This document shows, in pieces, positions 45,901 to 51,449 of a stretch of DNA of 64,000 nt. The position numbers were made by a program, and so were the translations under genes. Numbering within the stretch: the stretch's first letter is position 1; the number at the start of each line of letters is the position of its first letter. Source of the stretch: Lucinisca nassula (lineage: Eukaryota; Mollusca; Bivalvia; Lucinida; Lucinidae). The notes beneath the pieces are model-generated. The model saw nothing but the letters and a program-made list of their open reading frames with translations. It did no database searches and was not told the DNA's origin. The DNA is taken from the NCBI GenBank assembly GCA_963580285.1, contig OY757017.1:110703245-110767244 (forward strand). The letters are read 5' to 3'.

Positions 45901-48900
45901 CACCACAACCTCATTAAAACAAGGTTCGTTATAACACGGTTTTGGATATAACACGGTTTAAAGGTAGATCCCAAAAATGGTCATTTTTTTATATAATCTA
46001 TACATTTTTGTTTGGATATAACAGGGTTGTTTAACTAACACGGTTTCTGCTTTGGACCCCAACAATAGTGTTATAAAGTGTTATGAAATAAAAGTATGTT
46101 GTGTGTACTCATTAGAATCATCACATTGGGGTGATTCTAATGAGCAGACACAACATACCTTCTACAGATCAAATCAGGACAATGTCCCAAGAATATCAAA
46201 ATACATGGACATCAGGGGCCAGTTGTTCAAAACTAATGACGACGTTAGTTAACGTATCGTTAAAATTTTGGTCATTTATTATGGCAAATATGCTAAAATT
46301 TTTGCTGAAAAAATGTGAGCAGCTTTTGCATCCGCAAAAGCTGCTCACATTTTTTCAGCAAAAATACCCAAATTTTACATATTAAACTTGCCAGAACAGT
46401 TAACAATATGACCACTAACGAGCTCGTTAAGCTAACGATGCTTTGAACAAGTGGCCCCTGGAGCTATTGTATGAATTCTCTAGGGACACAAGAATGAGTT
46501 CTAATAAGCCATGGTAAACGTGCTTTCCTATTTCGAGTTTTCTAAGATTCACTGTACTTCACACAATGGTTTAAATACAAATGTATTTATGGCATTACCA
46601 TGATTAGGGCTGGCTAATCGGAGCTGAAAGATAATCGATTATCAGTCCTGTCATTGCGATCGATAATCGATTAGTAATCGCTAAGGTTTTTGTCATAATT
46701 TTACCTGTCTGGCTTTCTTCTGAGCATGACTCTTACCATATGTTGCACTATACCATATGTATATTTGAACAGACAGGCCTGAGCAAACAGTGTAGACCCA
46801 GATGAGACGCCGCAGAATGCGGCGTCTCATCAGGGTCTGCACTGTTTGACACTCATCCAGCTATTTTAGGCATAACTTTGGGTAGTAAATTGTACCTATC
46901 AAGTAATCGATTAAAAGCAAATCAGAAATGATAATCATTTTTGTTGAATTTATCGATCGATTAATCGATTATACGATTAATCGTGTCAGCCTTAACCATG
47001 ATCCTAAGTATTGGGACAGATAGGCTTATGCAAATAATGAAGACCCAGATCAGGAGCAGTCTGATCAGGGTCTACACTGTTTGCCACTCTGTCTGCACCG
47101 TTTGAACTTCTTGCACGATCAAGAAACATATTTGTTATAATTTTAGGAGATTCCCACAAGTCCTTAAGGTTAGGGATGGCTAATCAGAGCTGAAATGATA
47201 ATTATCAGTTAAATCCTGTCATTGTGATTGATAATCGATTAGTAATCACTGAACATTTGATCAAAATTTTACCTTTCTGGCTTTGACTCTTACAAAATGT
47301 TATACATTATCATATGCATTAGGACAGACAGGTCTGAACAACCTGTTTTCTCTATATAAAGTGAGGTTTAGAGGGGTAATTACGTCACAGACTTTTTAAC
47401 TTGATGCCACAGAGTGGTAACTTGCCAGACCGTGAGGATGATGACAATGATCTGAGTCATGCAGTGCCCTAAATAAGGTTTCGGTACAATGAGTATTTTT
47501 GTTATGTATGTGTGCATGCATGCCTCCATGAGTGTGCATGAGTATGTGTGTGCATGCATGCATGCATGTGTGTGTGCCTGCATGAGTGTATGTGTGTGTA
47601 TGCATGCATACACGGTTCTTAAGTTATGCTATGCATCAAAAGCGTCGCGGACGGTCCGACAAAGCAATATGTTCCTCCAACTTCTTCGAAGTTGGGGGCT
47701 TAATAAAGCTTGACATTTCATCATCATGTGATTTGCCTATTAAGCTGACAATTCACATGAAATACCAAGCTATATTTTGTCTAAACAACAACAACAACAA
47801 ATGAACCATGTCATCTGTGCTTTTAAGGGGTTAAACCCATTCTGATATAGCATGCTCGTACTGCTTTCTTTTTTCTTTCTACTGACACTGTGTCGGTCAC
47901 ATTTGACCATTACCCCAGGTGTACACTACATACACTCCAGGTTTTGCAGGATGAAAGCCTATACAGTAATCATGTAAATACGGTAGGGATCTTTAACCTG
48001 CACAGGGGATGGTTCTCTCTGCACTGGGGGCCTCCAGTTAACGTCCCAATCTGAAGGACGGTGCACCTAATGGTGACAACGTCCTGTGGCTTGACAATGC
48101 AGATCTGTCTGATCATTGCCCTGTCATTCCGCTGAAGACGTTGCAGGTTTGGCTTTGTCAATGGCCATGTCTCACTGGCATGGAGCATTGTGCTCCGCAC
48201 ACAAGAGCTGTACACATGGCCACCTGTCTTGAAGTAGCAACTCCTTGAATTTTTTCCAGGCTGTTTTCACATGTGATGTGGTTGAAAGGTCGCAACCACC
48301 CGCTGCTGAGAGCATAGCACCTAGGTAGCAAAAGGAAGCTACAACCTCCAGCTTGTAGGATCCGTCTTGGACTTCCTTCTGTGGTCTGCCATCTAAGGGT
48401 TGTGCAGTTCCTTGGCACTGTGTATACCTGTAATCAGGGTCCTCTATCAAGGCTTGAGCCCACTGCATTTCTTGTGCACCCAGAACTTGCAGCCATTACA
48501 AAAGATACTGTTGCTGCCCACTCCAGACCTGAACCACAGATCATGTTCTTTGTCTTTCCTGCATTCACTCTCAGCTTTTTCAACGTGTCTTGCCCAAGGA
48601 CACACCTCACCTCCGGTGGCCTGATTCGAACCCACCACCTTTCGGTTGTGATAGCTCATTGGTTAGTGCACTTGCCTCTGATGCTAGAGGTCCCGGGTTC
48701 GATCCACGGCAGCAGCGATAAAATTTCGGTGTCTGAACACGCTCAATTGACATCATTTGCAGGCATGAATGTCATAAAGTGCACCGTCCTTTGGATCGGG
48801 ACGTTAACTGGAGGTTAAAGATCCCTAATTACATGATTACTGTGTAGGCTTTCATCCTGCAAAACTGGAGTGTATGTAATGTACACAGGTCTGCGAAAAT

Positions 48901-50341
48901 GGTCAAATGTGACCGACGCAGTATCAGTAGAAAGAAAGGATCATAAGTAGAACACGCTAACCACTGAGCTATCGAGGCCATTAAAGTTGCCATTTCTAGA
49001 TGGAAGCCTAAGGCTAGACTTTAGAATCTGTCCGCCACTGTTTGCTTATTTTAGTTATGTTAGGAGTAGGTCATTGATGGTTAGGGTTAGGTTTAATAGG
49101 CTTACGAGTAGGTCACTGATGGTTACTTAGATTGTTTGATTTGAGGTTTAACGTCCCCGTCAACACTGGAAAGGTCAATTTGGAGACGTTGCTTCCAATT
49201 TTGTGGGACTTTTACCCGACATTGCGATTAGAGAACGTTTCTTCTGCTAAATACTTAGGAGTTCAAATCACTGATGACCTCAAGTGGGGTCAACACATTA
49301 ATGAGATAACTAGGAAGGCTACTAAGACACTCGGTTTCCTTCGTAGAAATTTGGCTTTCGCACCAAGGGAAACCAAGGATGCTGCATACAAAACCTTAGT
49401 CCGCCCCAAGCTTGAATATGCAGCTCCAGTTTGGATGCCCTATCATCAAAAGGAGACTGATAGAATAGAAAAAGTTCAGAGGACTGCTGCTCGCTGGACC
49501 TGCAGACGTTGGCGCAACCAAAGCCACGTTGGAGAGATGCTTGAAGAACTCCAGTGGCCGACTCTGCAGGAAAGGCGAGAGCAGGCTTCGCTGACTCTAT
49601 TCTATAAAATCCACAATAATTTAGCCATTATAGATAAGAGTAGGTACCTATCTGAAGCTGGTGGAGGATGTAGGAGAACCAGGTCCCATCCCTTTCAGTA
49701 TCACCGTCCTAATGCTTATACGGATGGTTTTAAGAGTTCTTTTTTCCCCAGGACAATTGCAACTTGGAATGGCCTTACAATCGAAGCTGTCTCTTCTGAG
49801 ACAGTTGATGGGTTTAAGGCCAAAATATAATATCCTAGGGTTGGGCAGGGGATAGGCATGGATTCCTTCCCCTGATGGCTTCTTGTAAATAGTTTTAATC
49901 TGCTGGTGGCTGTGTCACAAAGCTCTTTTTCGGGGTGGGGATTGAAAACATTTGTGCCACACCCCAAACCTGTTATCATGGTCAGAATTGACTGAAAACA
50001 GTATCGGGAGAAAGAAAGAAGTGACATCTGAAGCCTGCCGCCCAATGAAATCAATAGGGTTTATAAGCATGGACGGTCCGACTCGCACTGCTTAGATCCT
50101 CTAAGGGGTTTACCAGCACTGTTGTGTGGGTCGGTTTCAGCTCTGCGTGGAAGCATCATGCCATCTATTTCTTCCAGCCCCGAGGTTCTATTTTTCACTA
50201 ATAGGAGAAAAAAAAAAGAAAAACCGACCAATGACAAAGCCCTCAATGATTTGTGATATGAAGCCGAAATTACAATGTGTCGTAGTGTTTTTTCTTTGAA
50301 ATTTCTTGTTCAGATTCTCTCTTCTTTTTGTGCTTTCCCAT
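17153..50341 (-). CDS. RP9: RP9 homologue (retinitis pigmentosa 9 / PAP-1), six exons
   Basis: Six minus-strand exons join in frame to a 300-residue protein: 50341-50274, 44754-44724, 42600-42471, 34067-33976, 31906-31845 and 17672-17153. All five introns are GT-AG, and the total of 903 nt is exactly 301 codons. The protein has a basic start (MGKHKKKRE), the family core ending PSKGLWMPLGKEVKVMQ (residues 61-76), a zinc-knuckle-like C77-x2-C80-x4-H85-x6-C92, the HEDPM block (about 109-113) and a long Lys/Ser/Asp/His-rich tail (129-300). In vertebrates RP9 is a nuclear Pim-1 partner linked to pre-mRNA splicing. That role is family knowledge, not something seen here. Human RP9 is about 220 residues; the extra length here is in the charged tail. 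I chose the start because it opens exon 1, gives the right phase (TT|C for Phe23) and has no in-window competitor. Any 5' UTR exon was not found. Identity is confident; the exon 1 assignment is slightly less so. Confidence 0.88.
17688..17725. repeat. Half copy of the short palindrome family
   Basis: One arm only (atctgatcaggatctacact), directly upstream of the RP9 exon 6 acceptor. The repeat ends within about 15 bp of the polypyrimidine tract. Confidence 0.5.
17838..19105 (+). mobile_element. Hairpin-ended minisatellite element, copy 1 of 3
   Basis: The left end is 'acaagagggccatgatggcc', an internal palindrome. Diverged units of about 165 bp follow ('cataccaaatatcaaagacc', 'ttcagagaagaagattttt', 'ccccagcactataattt'). 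The 3' module has 'gcaacggaccggaacc' and 'ggaggagatgtcgtttgaag'. The usual terminal hairpin is missing or degraded here, so this copy is probably truncated at its right end. Confidence 0.65.
19106..21148 (+). mobile_element. Hairpin-ended minisatellite element, copy 2 of 3
   Basis: Same left end as copy 1 and about nine internal units of about 165 bp. The 3' module is followed by a cacggacgcacggacgg tract and the terminal hairpin agctcacctcgtcac...gtgacggtgagct (21117-21147). It is followed with no gap by copy 3. No coding capacity. Confidence 0.7.
21149..23144 (+). mobile_element. Hairpin-ended minisatellite element, copy 3 of 3
   Basis: Abuts copy 2 directly (gtgagcta|acaagagg). Nine internal units have 'catttttggccccagcac' spaced at about 165 bp from 21459 to 22780. 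It has the same 3' module, gcacgcacggacgc tract and terminal hairpin (23113-23143). Confidence 0.7.
23370..23655 (+). repeat. Dispersed core repeat D, plus copy
   Basis: Near-complete copy from 'gtttgtttgatgtgaag' and 'gtttaacattcccgtcaac' to 'tctatttcttcaagccccg'. It provides an intact reference for the copy at 49.1-50.2 kb that is split by a LINE. Confidence 0.65.
23873..26264. mobile_element. TA-flanked composite DNA element with inverted ends
   Basis: Ends are cagtcgaacctgtg and cacaggtttgactg, flanked by TA at 23871-23872 and 26265-26266. The TA duplication is confirmed by the empty site in the related repeat at about 6015. Long inverted arms lie inside, at about 24303-24565 and 25345-25680. 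Only short frames occur and no transposase is recognisable. The ends resemble pogo/Tigger-type elements (compare 41014-41738). Confidence 0.65.
24581..25797. mobile_element. Inner element with cagggcctgacaaatcc ends
   Basis: Inverted ends cagggcctgacaaatcc and ggatttgtcagcccctg enclose 1.2 kb that includes 'cttgccc'-rich stretches near both ends. I found no clear target duplication. Its right part carries one arm of the larger inverted repeat while the other arm lies outside, so the region has been rearranged. Confidence 0.45.
27109..28069. repeat. Intron sequence with a tRNA-like segment
   Basis: Within RP9 intron 5. On the minus strand at about 27535-27610 a tRNA-like piece is visible (ggtatagctgttaacctac; gtgggtttggtcccc), likely a SINE head. 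The rest shows no gene. Confidence 0.35.
28074..28696. mobile_element. piggyBac-type MITE, copy 1
   Basis: Flanked by TTAA at 28070-28073 and 28697-28700, with inverted ends ccctttaccactgac and gagtgggaaaggg. TTAA target sites with ccctt-type ends are the hallmark of piggyBac-like elements. 623 bp, no transposase. Confidence 0.7.
28822..29441. mobile_element. piggyBac-type MITE, copy 2
   Basis: Near-identical to copy 1 (for example 'gcaacttcaactagccattg' in both) and in the same orientation. Flanked by TTAA at 28818-28821 and 29442-29445. 620 bp. Confidence 0.7.
29442..30045. other. Intron sequence, no gene
   Basis: Contains 'ggaccccaacaatag' shared with 46050-46080, so part of this is a dispersed DNA-element remnant. 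Frames up to 108 codons overlap on both strands and look non-coding. Confidence 0.35.
30046..30818 (-). mobile_element. Hairpin-ended minisatellite element, minus orientation
   Basis: On the plus strand it begins with the hairpin tcccccgccatgaag...cggggatta followed by gtctgtccgtccgtcc, the reverse complement of the usual right end. Units of about 150 bp follow, with 'atatctcctttaccc', 'ttttcattaaactttggtc' and 'gactcaaggtcaaggtc'. A run of about 30 C residues (30513-30542) interrupts one unit. Confidence 0.55.
30819..30905 (+). repeat. Dispersed core repeat D, fragment
   Basis: Only the 3' part is present ('agcggtttaccagtac' to 'ttcttcaagccccgat'), joined directly to the preceding minisatellite element. 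Confidence 0.55.
31545..31610. repeat. Short palindrome family, copy 4
   Basis: gcaaacagtgcaggcccag with centre ccgcagaatgcgg, closing with complement ending tttgc. It lies 235 bp from RP9 exon 5 inside intron 5. Confidence 0.6.
31845..31906 (-). CDS. RP9: RP9 exon 5 (HEDPM block)
   Basis: 62 nt between acceptor atttgcag and donor gtaaat, coding residues 108-127 (SHEDPMHNYLRDQDRKDKEA) and two bases of Arg128. The His-Glu-Asp-Pro-Met block is typical of RP9 just after the zinc knuckle. Confidence 0.9.
32339..32389. repeat. Short palindrome family, cleanest copy
   Basis: 51 bp: arms of 24 bp (gcaaacagtgtagaccctga tcag) around a CAG loop, with one mismatch in the other arm. RNA of either strand would form a long perfect-looking stem. 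Confidence 0.75.
32590..32880. repeat. MITE remnant with 'aaaagct' core
   Basis: Shares 'gttaactgttctagcaag' and 'gcaaaagctactcacattt' with the elements at 33824-33965 and 46213-46460. No coding content despite open frames of 61 and 95 codons. Confidence 0.45.
32940..33328. mobile_element. hAT-type MITE, copy 1
   Basis: Ends tagggctggctaatcg and gtcagcctta, flanked by an exact 8-bp duplication gtaaatat (32932-32939 and 33329-33336). 8-bp target duplications are typical of hAT elements. It contains a copy of the short palindrome family at 33120-33181. Confidence 0.75.
33439..33558. repeat. Long near-perfect hairpin
   Basis: Arms of about 42 bp (33439-33482 and 33517-33558), with 'gtgaggggtggatgg' and its complement, around a 34-base loop. 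In RP9 intron 4, about 420 bp from exon 4. Confidence 0.7.
33824..33965. repeat. MITE fragment
   Basis: Contains 'ctgttctagcaagtac' and 'ttttcagcagaa', matching parts of the elements at 32590 and 46213. Confidence 0.4.
33976..34067 (-). CDS. RP9: RP9 exon 4, zinc-knuckle exon
   Basis: 92 nt between acceptor atatttag and donor gtaagt. It finishes Cys77 and codes residues 78-107, including W78, C80, H85 and C92 of the knuckle (WRCKGFGHRSGDKEC). Frame and content follow exon 3 directly. Confidence 0.92.
34202..35020. other. Intron sequence with a hairpin-end remnant
   Basis: In RP9 intron 3. At about 34770-34830 a right-end remnant is visible (gacagacaccaagcgg, then tatcccctgaacc...ggggggata). 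The rest shows nothing recognisable. Confidence 0.35.
35749..36072 (+). mobile_element. tRNA-headed SINE (family B), complete copy
   Basis: tRNA-like head: A box tagctcagtggttagtgc, B box ggttcgatcccc, CTG-type anticodon loop. The tail has 'ggatcgggacgttaactg', 'catgattactgtgtaggc' and 'gtcaaatgtgaccgacgc', ending in a gata repeat. Other copies are at 36400, 39640, 39990, 47885 and 48648. Confidence 0.75.
36118..36312 (+). mobile_element. tRNA-headed SINE (family C)
   Basis: Head ccgatagctcagtgttagag and B box gggttcgaccctcgg. The tail 'ccttggctgacactcgc' is unlike families A and B. A single copy in the window, about 50 bp after the family B SINE. Confidence 0.6.
36400..36635 (-). mobile_element. 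SINE family B, minus copy, head missing
   Basis: Reverse complement of the family B body ('cacatttgaccattag', 'cctgcacag...gggcctcc', 'gttcggacaccgcgattt'). It stops before the tRNA-like head. Confidence 0.6.
36690..36895 (-). mobile_element. tRNA-headed SINE (family D-like), minus
   Basis: On the minus strand a tRNA-like head reads gcctccgtggactagtgg and gataagagcgc. The body has 'ctccgggtactccgat' and ends at a gttttgttttac stretch. A related fragment lies near 37380-37420. Confidence 0.45.
37740..38870 (-). repeat. Tandem array derived from a reverse-transcriptase core
   Basis: Eight diverged units carry 'aacagtcccttgtgg' near 37815, 37980, 38148, 38238, 38420, 38582, 38670 and 38770, spaced by 88-183 bp. 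On the minus strand the units translate in pieces to the LINE reverse-transcriptase motifs PQGTVLGPLLF and LFADDC, with stops between them. No unit is a full domain. The array is therefore a minisatellite grown from the RT catalytic region. Confidence 0.65.
39068..39285 (+). repeat. Dispersed core repeat D, plus copy
   Basis: 'gaggttaaacgttaccgtc' to 'caagcggtttaacagg'; the 3' end is missing compared with 23370-23655. Confidence 0.6.
39640..39862 (-). mobile_element. SINE family B, minus copy with head
   Basis: Reverse complement of the family B head (gagctatcacgctcact; gaggcaagtgcac; tatcgaactagggacc) and part of the body. Confidence 0.6.
39915..39977. repeat. (ATCT)n microsatellite
   Basis: About fifteen ctat repeats, which correspond to the gata tail of the family B SINE that follows on the minus strand. 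Confidence 0.85.
39978..40160 (-). mobile_element. SINE family B, minus copy, head missing
   Basis: 'gtcggtcacatttgacc' to 'cgatccgaaggacggtg'. Its tail is the adjoining atct microsatellite. Confidence 0.6.
40840..40990 (-). mobile_element. SINE family A fragment
   Basis: 'gaatcagcggaggggaatg', 'catgatcaatctccatc' and 'catgacctcctgatcattag' match the head-proximal part of the copies at 16795 and 45010. Confidence 0.5.
41014..41738. mobile_element. pogo/Tigger-type MITE
   Basis: 725 bp with ends cagtcgaacttcgatgg and catcgaggttcgactg, flanked by TA at 41012-41013 and 41739-41740. The interior repeats 'gttcgagccatcg'. Frames inside are antisense and overlapping, with no transposase motif. Confidence 0.75.
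42008..42069. repeat. Short palindrome family, copy
   Basis: gtagattctgatcagatgg, centre ttcagaa, closing with catctgatctggatctac. Confidence 0.65.
42103..42314. mobile_element. Tc1/mariner-type MITE, copy 3
   Basis: Ends cagtaaaattcttac and gtaattttactg with TA flanks. It has the same internal hairpin as the pair at 5069-5487. It ends about 160 bp from the RP9 exon 3 donor, in intron 3. Confidence 0.65.
42471..42600 (-). CDS. RP9: RP9 exon 3, conserved core
   Basis: 130 nt between acceptor cactacag and donor gtaagt, coding residues 34-76. It holds the RPEDSIPDLPENKEAREFLA stretch and the GLWMPLGKEVKVMQ signature that identify the family. The final T begins Cys77, completed in exon 4. Confidence 0.92.
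42715..44470. other. RP9 intron 2, mostly featureless
   Basis: Apart from a palindrome-family copy at 43213-43266 (gcagacccagatcagactg...gtctacact) I see no gene or matched repeat. Frames of 64-92 codons are not credible genes. Confidence 0.35.
43213..43266. repeat. Short palindrome family, copy
   Basis: gcaattgtgcagacccagat with a short centre and the complement gggtctacactgattgc. Confidence 0.6.
44478..44544. repeat. Short palindrome family, copy
   Basis: gaacagtgtagatccagatc, centre ttctaaagaa, closing with gatcaggatctacactgtt. Confidence 0.65.
44724..44754 (-). CDS. RP9: RP9 exon 2, 31-bp microexon
   Basis: Only 31 nt, between acceptor ttttcag and donor gtacaa. It supplies the end of codon 23 and residues 24-33 (YAAAPPGLIK), corresponding to the conserved Phe-Tyr...Pro-Pro-Gly-Leu-Ile-Lys segment of RP9. 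Skipping it would shift the frame, because 31 is not a multiple of three. Confidence 0.85.
45010..45330 (-). mobile_element. tRNA-headed SINE (family A), minus copy
   Basis: Head on the minus strand: gatagctcagtccgatgtg. The core matches 16795-17092 in 'ggagtttaacggcccagtc' and 'cctgggcaggtttata'. In RP9 intron 1. Confidence 0.65.
45331..45905. other. Intron sequence, no gene
   Basis: No coding or repeat assignment. A 70-codon minus frame at 45347-45559 has no motif. Confidence 0.3.
45906..46082. repeat. DNA-element remnant with 'ataacacggtt' repeats
   Basis: Repeats of 'ggatataacacggttt' on the plus strand, ending in 'ggaccccaacaatagtg', shared with 29565-29590. It resembles the end of a mariner-type element. 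Confidence 0.35.
46213..46460. mobile_element. MITE with caggggccagttgttcaaa ends and long central hairpin
   Basis: Ends caggggccagttgttcaaa and tttgaacaagtggcccctg are inverted. The centre is a near-perfect hairpin with 'gctgaaaaaatgtgagcagc' and its complement, about 46283-46380. The ends look hAT-like, but I see no 8-bp duplication. Confidence 0.6.
46605..46994. mobile_element. hAT-type MITE, copy 2
   Basis: Ends tagggctggctaatcgg and gtgtcagcctta, with exact 8-bp duplication accatgat (46597-46604 and 46995-47002). It is close to the copy at 32940-33328 and carries the palindrome (46783-46849) at the same internal position. Confidence 0.8.
46783..46849. repeat. Short palindrome family, copy inside hAT MITE
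   Basis: gcaaacagtgtagacccag, centre ccgcagaatgcgg, closing with gtctgcactgtttg. Confidence 0.65.
47030..47094. repeat. Short palindrome family, copy
   Basis: gcaaataatgaagacccaga with the complement gggtctacactgtttgcc. It lies 28 bp after the right target duplication of the hAT MITE. Confidence 0.55.
47163..47345. repeat. Truncated hAT MITE remnant
   Basis: 'tagggatggctaatcagagc' and 'gataatcgattagtaatc' match the left part of the elements at 32940 and 46605. Confidence 0.5.
47500..47705 (+). repeat. TGCATG-rich tract plus hairpin-end remnant
   Basis: Degenerate tgtg/catgcatg repeats (about 47505-47610), then 'gttcttaagttatgctatgc' and a hairpin aacttcttcgaagttggggg (about 47675-47700), as at the right end of the 6.7-12.5 kb element. 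Confidence 0.55.
47885..48065 (-). mobile_element. SINE family B, minus copy, head missing
   Basis: 'gtcggtcacatttgacc' to 'ccaatctgaaggacggtg', as at 39978-40160. Confidence 0.6.
48066..48600 (-). pseudogene. LINE ORF2 fragment (C-terminal RT region)
   Basis: Minus-strand frames at about 48180-48470 and 48070-48200 read ASFCYLGAMLSAAGGCDLST and SETWPLTKPNLQRLQRND, motifs seen after the RT domain of non-LTR elements, here split by a frameshift. Upstream on the same strand a Cys/His segment (GCKFWVHKKCSG) is also of LINE type. Internal deletion between these parts is likely. Not a functional gene. Confidence 0.6.
48648..48935 (+). mobile_element. tRNA-headed SINE (family B), plus copy
   Basis: Head gatagctcattggttagtg and gggttcgatccacgg. 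The body lacks about 45 bp present in the copy at 35749. Confidence 0.7.
49137..50185 (+). repeat. Core repeat D split by a LINE insertion
   Basis: The 5' part (49137-49227, 'gaggtttaacgtccccgtc') and 3' part (about 50021-50185, 'gtgacatctgaagcctgcc' to 'cttccagccccgag') together match the uninterrupted copy at 23370-23655. The break falls inside the segment 'attgagatgaaatgacatc'. Confidence 0.7.
49228..49830 (+). pseudogene. LINE reverse-transcriptase C-terminal fragment
   Basis: 200 codons of plus-strand frame from ENVSSAKYLGVQITDD to an in-frame stop after FKAKI. The motifs TLGFLRRNLAF, YKTLVRPKLEYAAPVW and VQRTAARWTC place it after the RT palm, in the C-terminal region of CR1/Jockey-like non-LTR elements. 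The palm domain is missing, so it is a 5'-truncated copy, as usual for LINE insertions. The 3' flank runs to about 50020 and ends in gagaaagaaagaa. The protein is close to the last third of the element at 52321-53741. Confidence 0.8.
50274..50341 (-). CDS. RP9: RP9 exon 1 (start codon, basic N-terminus)
   Basis: 68 nt coding for residues 1-22 plus two bases of codon 23. The ATG is at 50341-50339, followed by a Lys-rich stretch, and the exon ends before donor gtaatt at 50273. The phase fits exon 2 exactly, giving Phe-Tyr before the conserved PPGLIK segment. This N-terminus is poorly conserved in the family, so the call rests on phase, donor site and basic composition. Confidence 0.72.
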
Positions 50342-50432
50342 TTTCCTTGATGCAGAAAGTGACAATTTAGTGGGGCACTTGATCGACTATGATGGTAGAA
50401 AGCTGTTGATTAGCGAGTATCCTAGAGTGCCC
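50342..50432 (-). promoter_or_regulatory. Presumed 5' flank / 5' UTR of RP9
   Basis: The 90 bp before the RP9 start codon contain no TATA-like box that I can identify. A transposon end begins at 50433, so the native promoter is either this short, within the element, or further upstream. Confidence 0.3.
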
Positions 50433-51402
50433 AAAGTTCGTTACACTAAGCCAAAGTGATCTACACATAATAATATAAAGCAGCACAAATCAAATCAATT
50501 CACCCATTTCACTAACTTATCATGTCGTATTTCTGATAACAAAGCACTTTCCCTATTTTCTTTTCCCGTACAATTAAATAACAAATAAGTTCAAATATAA
50601 ATAAATTTGGCCACTGCTACATTTTCTGGTCCTAAGTTCGTGACCCCATGACGTCATCATTTTTTGTGCTCCTCTGCTAGGCTACAGTAAGTAATTCTTA
50701 GGTTTTCGGTATATATAATTAGTATTTGAAAAGATGACCAGTTCAAAGTTTAAACAGCAAACTGATCAGTATGAAGTAATGACTTTTAGAAAATGCTAAA
50801 ACAGAAAGTTTTATTTTTTCAACATGAAAGACAGTAACAATACAACTTGGAAACATAACTTGTAGTTGATATCAGATTTAATCCCCATATGGGGCAACTA
50901 TGCAACGAGGACACAGGAAAACTATGTGGCGCCTCAAGACTAAGACATCAGTGCAATATTTCAAATGCACCCATTGTTTACATGTGTACCTGTTTCTGAA
51001 CCCGTCACCCTGTACTCTAAGAACCAACAGAATTTCGGAAACGATTAATTTCTTTATCTTGGCCTAATTCTAATTGACAAGACGTGTGACCTTAACCCTG
51101 AAATGGTAAACAAAACAGACGACAGATCGTTGCGGCACATCGGATTGAAAAACAATTTTTATTAGTATTTTTCCAGATGACGAATTTGGGAATAGTGAAA
51201 ATCACTTTCTTACAAAAGAAAAATAAAATATAGATGGTAACCCATTTGTATGAAAGCCATTCTTGACAAAACTTTGTTCGGGAAAAATTCTGGTCGACAG
51301 CTAAAAATAACCGCATATGAAAGTCACGTGAGAACGAGGTCAGCGCGAGGAGCACAGAAAATGATGACGTCATGGAGTTAAGGCAGTAACGAACTTAGGG
51401 CA
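50433..51402. mobile_element. DNA element with gtgcccaaagttcgttac ends
   Basis: gtgcccaaagttcgttac (50433-50450) and gtaacgaacttagggcac (51385-51402) are inverted with one mismatch. A second inverted pair, with 'catgacgtcatcatttt' at about 50633-50700 and 51330-51402, suggests a composite. No transposase and no obvious target duplication. Confidence 0.55.
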
Positions 51403-51449
51403 CCCGACGATACATACACCGAAATACCGAAAAGCAACCGAAACACCGA

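Noticed and set aside
47380..47713. His/Thr- and Cys/Val-rich frames
   Set aside because: They are translations of a tgtgcatg microsatellite in several frames.
50354..50459. Plus-strand open stretch after a gatgcag acceptor-like site, reading like a terminal exon ending at 50459
   Set aside because: Its last third lies in a transposon end (from 50433) and it sits directly upstream of the RP9 start on the other strand. I recognise no family and there is no upstream partner exon.
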